In this document: positions 33,663-34,425 of the stretch, one piece after another | Layout: each line of letters begins with the position of its first letter | How positions within the stretch are numbered: position 1 is the stretch's first letter | Source of the DNA: Bryobacterales bacterium | GTDB taxonomy: Bacteria; Acidobacteriota; Terriglobia; Bryobacterales; Bryobacteraceae | NCBI GenBank assembly: GCA_020852755.1 | Contig: JADZAF010000263.1 | Location: 1-34,425 of the forward strand | Direction: 5' to 3' | Length of the DNA: 34,425 bases | The notes under the pieces: model-generated | Databases searched by the model: none | Told to the model about the DNA's origin: nothing | What the model saw: the letters and a program-made list of their open reading frames with translations, nothing else | Translations under genes and position numbers: made by a program

Positions 33663-33833
33663 TTACTCCTCGATTTTCGCTTCGTCGATGAGCATGACCG
33701 GGATGTCGTCGCGGATCGGGTAGACGCGATGACACTCGACGCACTTCAGCCCGGAGCCATCTTCCTTCAGCTCGACCGTCGCCTTGCAGAGCGGGCAGAC
33801 AAGAATGTCAAGCAGATCCTTGCTGATAGCCAT
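33663..33833 (-). CDS. Trm112 family zinc-ribbon protein
   Basis: A 56-residue protein, easily missed because of its size. It begins M-A-I-S-K-D-L-L-D-I-L-V-C-P-L-C-K (ATG 33833), and the paired cysteines C13 and C16 with C31 and C34 (L-K-C-V-E-C) make a four-cysteine zinc ribbon. The end R-V-Y-P-I-R-D-D-I-P-V-M-L is the family hallmark. In eukaryotes and archaea Trm112 activates methyltransferases; bacterial short forms (E. coli YcaR) often sit beside LPS/lipid A genes such as lpxK and msbA, as here with GT9 and the exporter. It is directly adjacent to the GT9 start and 61 bp after the aldolase gene. Confidence 0.93.
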   Translation of the reverse strand: MAISKDLLDILVCPLCKATVELKEDGSGLKCVECHRVYPIRDDIPVMLIDEAKIEE

Positions 33834-33894
33834 AAGCGACCCTTCAGTGTAGCAGTTTCGCCGGGCCGCGCCGCGGGCGGGCCCGTGCGGACAA

Positions 33895-34425
33895 TCATTT
33901 GGCGCCGGCAGCCGCGGCCTTGATTTCGGCGCGGGCCCTGGCGACCACTTCGAGGTACTGGCGGGCGCGGTCCTGGATGACGTCGTAGCGCCCTTCCTTG
34001 ATGCTCTTGCCGTCGACCAGCTCGCCGCCCACGGCGACGGCGCAGGCGCCGGCCTTCAGGAAGTCGGCCGCGGTGTCGAGGTTGACGCCGCCGGTGGGGA
34101 TCATTTCAATGTGGGGGAAGGGGCCCTTGAGGGCCTTGATGTACTTGGCGCCGCCCACGTTGGCGCAGGGGAAGATCTTGACGACGTCGGCGCCGGCGTC
34201 CCAGGCGGCCAGGACCTCGGTGGGGGTGAGGGCGCCGGGGCAGATGACTTTGGAGTAGCGCTTGGCCATCTGGATGGTTTCGAGCTTGAGGGCGGGGGTG
34301 ACGAAGAACTCGGCGCCGGCGAGCATGCAGGCGCGGGCGGTTTCGGCATCCAGGACGGTGCCGGCGCCCAGCACGATCTTATCGCCCAGCTGGTCGGCCA
34401 CTTTTTCCAGGGCATGGATGGCGCC
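33895..34425 (-). CDS. KDPG/KHG aldolase, 5' end cut by window
   Basis: At least 176 residues; the frame is open to the last base of the window, so the N-terminus (with the catalytic glutamate) lies outside. Family marks are G-A-G-T-V-L-D-A-E-T-A, F-F-V-T-P-A-L, C-P-G-A-L-T-P-T-E-V, and D-V-V-K-I-F-P-C-A-N-V-G-G, which contains the Schiff-base lysine. Then I-P-T-G-G-V-N-L-D-T binds phosphate. The enzyme cleaves 2-dehydro-3-deoxy-6-phosphogluconate to pyruvate and glyceraldehyde 3-phosphate (Entner-Doudoroff) or 4-hydroxy-2-oxoglutarate to pyruvate and glyoxylate. The C-terminal K-A-A-A-A-G-A-K tail is an extension. It precedes the Trm112-like gene by 61 bp and could be the head of, or separate from, the long operon. 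Confidence 0.9.
   Translation of the reverse strand, partial: GAIHALEKVADQLGDKIVLGAGTVLDAETARACMLAGAEFFVTPALKLETIQMAKRYSKVICPGALTPTEVLAAWDAGADVVKIFPCANVGGAKYIKALKGPFPHIEMIPTGGVNLDTAADFLKAGACAVAVGGELVDGKSIKEGRYDVIQDRARQYLEVVARARAEIKAAAAGAK

Overview
The window looks like a piece of an Acidobacteriota chromosome, most likely of the Bryobacteraceae/Solibacteraceae type. This is inferred from several traits together: high GC content, an ECF sigma factor coupled to a large serine/threonine kinase with a C-terminal beta-propeller, many exported enzymes (FAD oxidoreductase, ThuA-like, Tat-exported aldo/keto-reductase-like, ceramidase-like), and an exported protein with a Solibacter-style C-terminal beta-sandwich. 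No rRNA, tRNA, CRISPR array or integrase was recognised.

Region 1 (1-5801, + strand): two very large tail-type structural genes. The first is a lambda-J-like tail tip/hub protein, cut by the left edge. The second is a 932-residue protein with an internal duplication and a C-terminal TIM-barrel-like region. They belong to a tail module whose remainder lies to the left.

Region 2 (5862-11447, + strand): five genes, of which the last four each overlap the gene before. They are a Wzt-type polysaccharide-export ATPase without a permease, a DUF167/YggU protein, a sodium:solute symporter, an M24 aminopeptidase-like protein, and an exported GH31-like protein that has lost the catalytic core of its barrel.

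Region 3 (11448-12824): a 1.4 kb stretch without an intact gene. It holds a decayed IS1634/IS4-type transposase on the minus strand, a small inverted repeat that may be its end, and a fragmentary ORF.

Region 4 (12825-17487): an exported protein of unknown function on the minus strand, divergent from a plus-strand ECF sigma factor/protein kinase pair that overlaps by 11 bp.

Region 5 (17578-34425, - strand): sixteen consecutive minus-strand genes with no gap above about 61 bp and many 1-11 bp overlaps, probably one long transcription unit or a few nested ones. In transcription order: KDPG aldolase (cut by the right edge), Trm112-like protein, GT9 glycosyltransferase, MsbA-type ABC exporter, YicC, guanylate kinase, RNA polymerase omega, CoaBC, family 4 uracil-DNA glycosylase, ThuA-like protein, Tat-exported AKR-like protein, ceramidase-like/LamG protein, TilS, FtsH, HAD phosphatase, exported FAD-dependent oxidoreductase. 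The core is housekeeping (envelope lipid/LPS export, nucleotide and CoA metabolism, DNA repair, tRNA modification, proteostasis). A block of three exported accessory enzymes is inserted between the glycosylase and tilS.

The least ordinary points are the catalytic-core-less GH31-like protein, the Tat-exported AKR-like protein that lacks three of the four catalytic residues by eye, and the large two-gene tail module beside an orphan Wzt ATPase. I found no clear evidence of a complete, wholly new system inside these borders.
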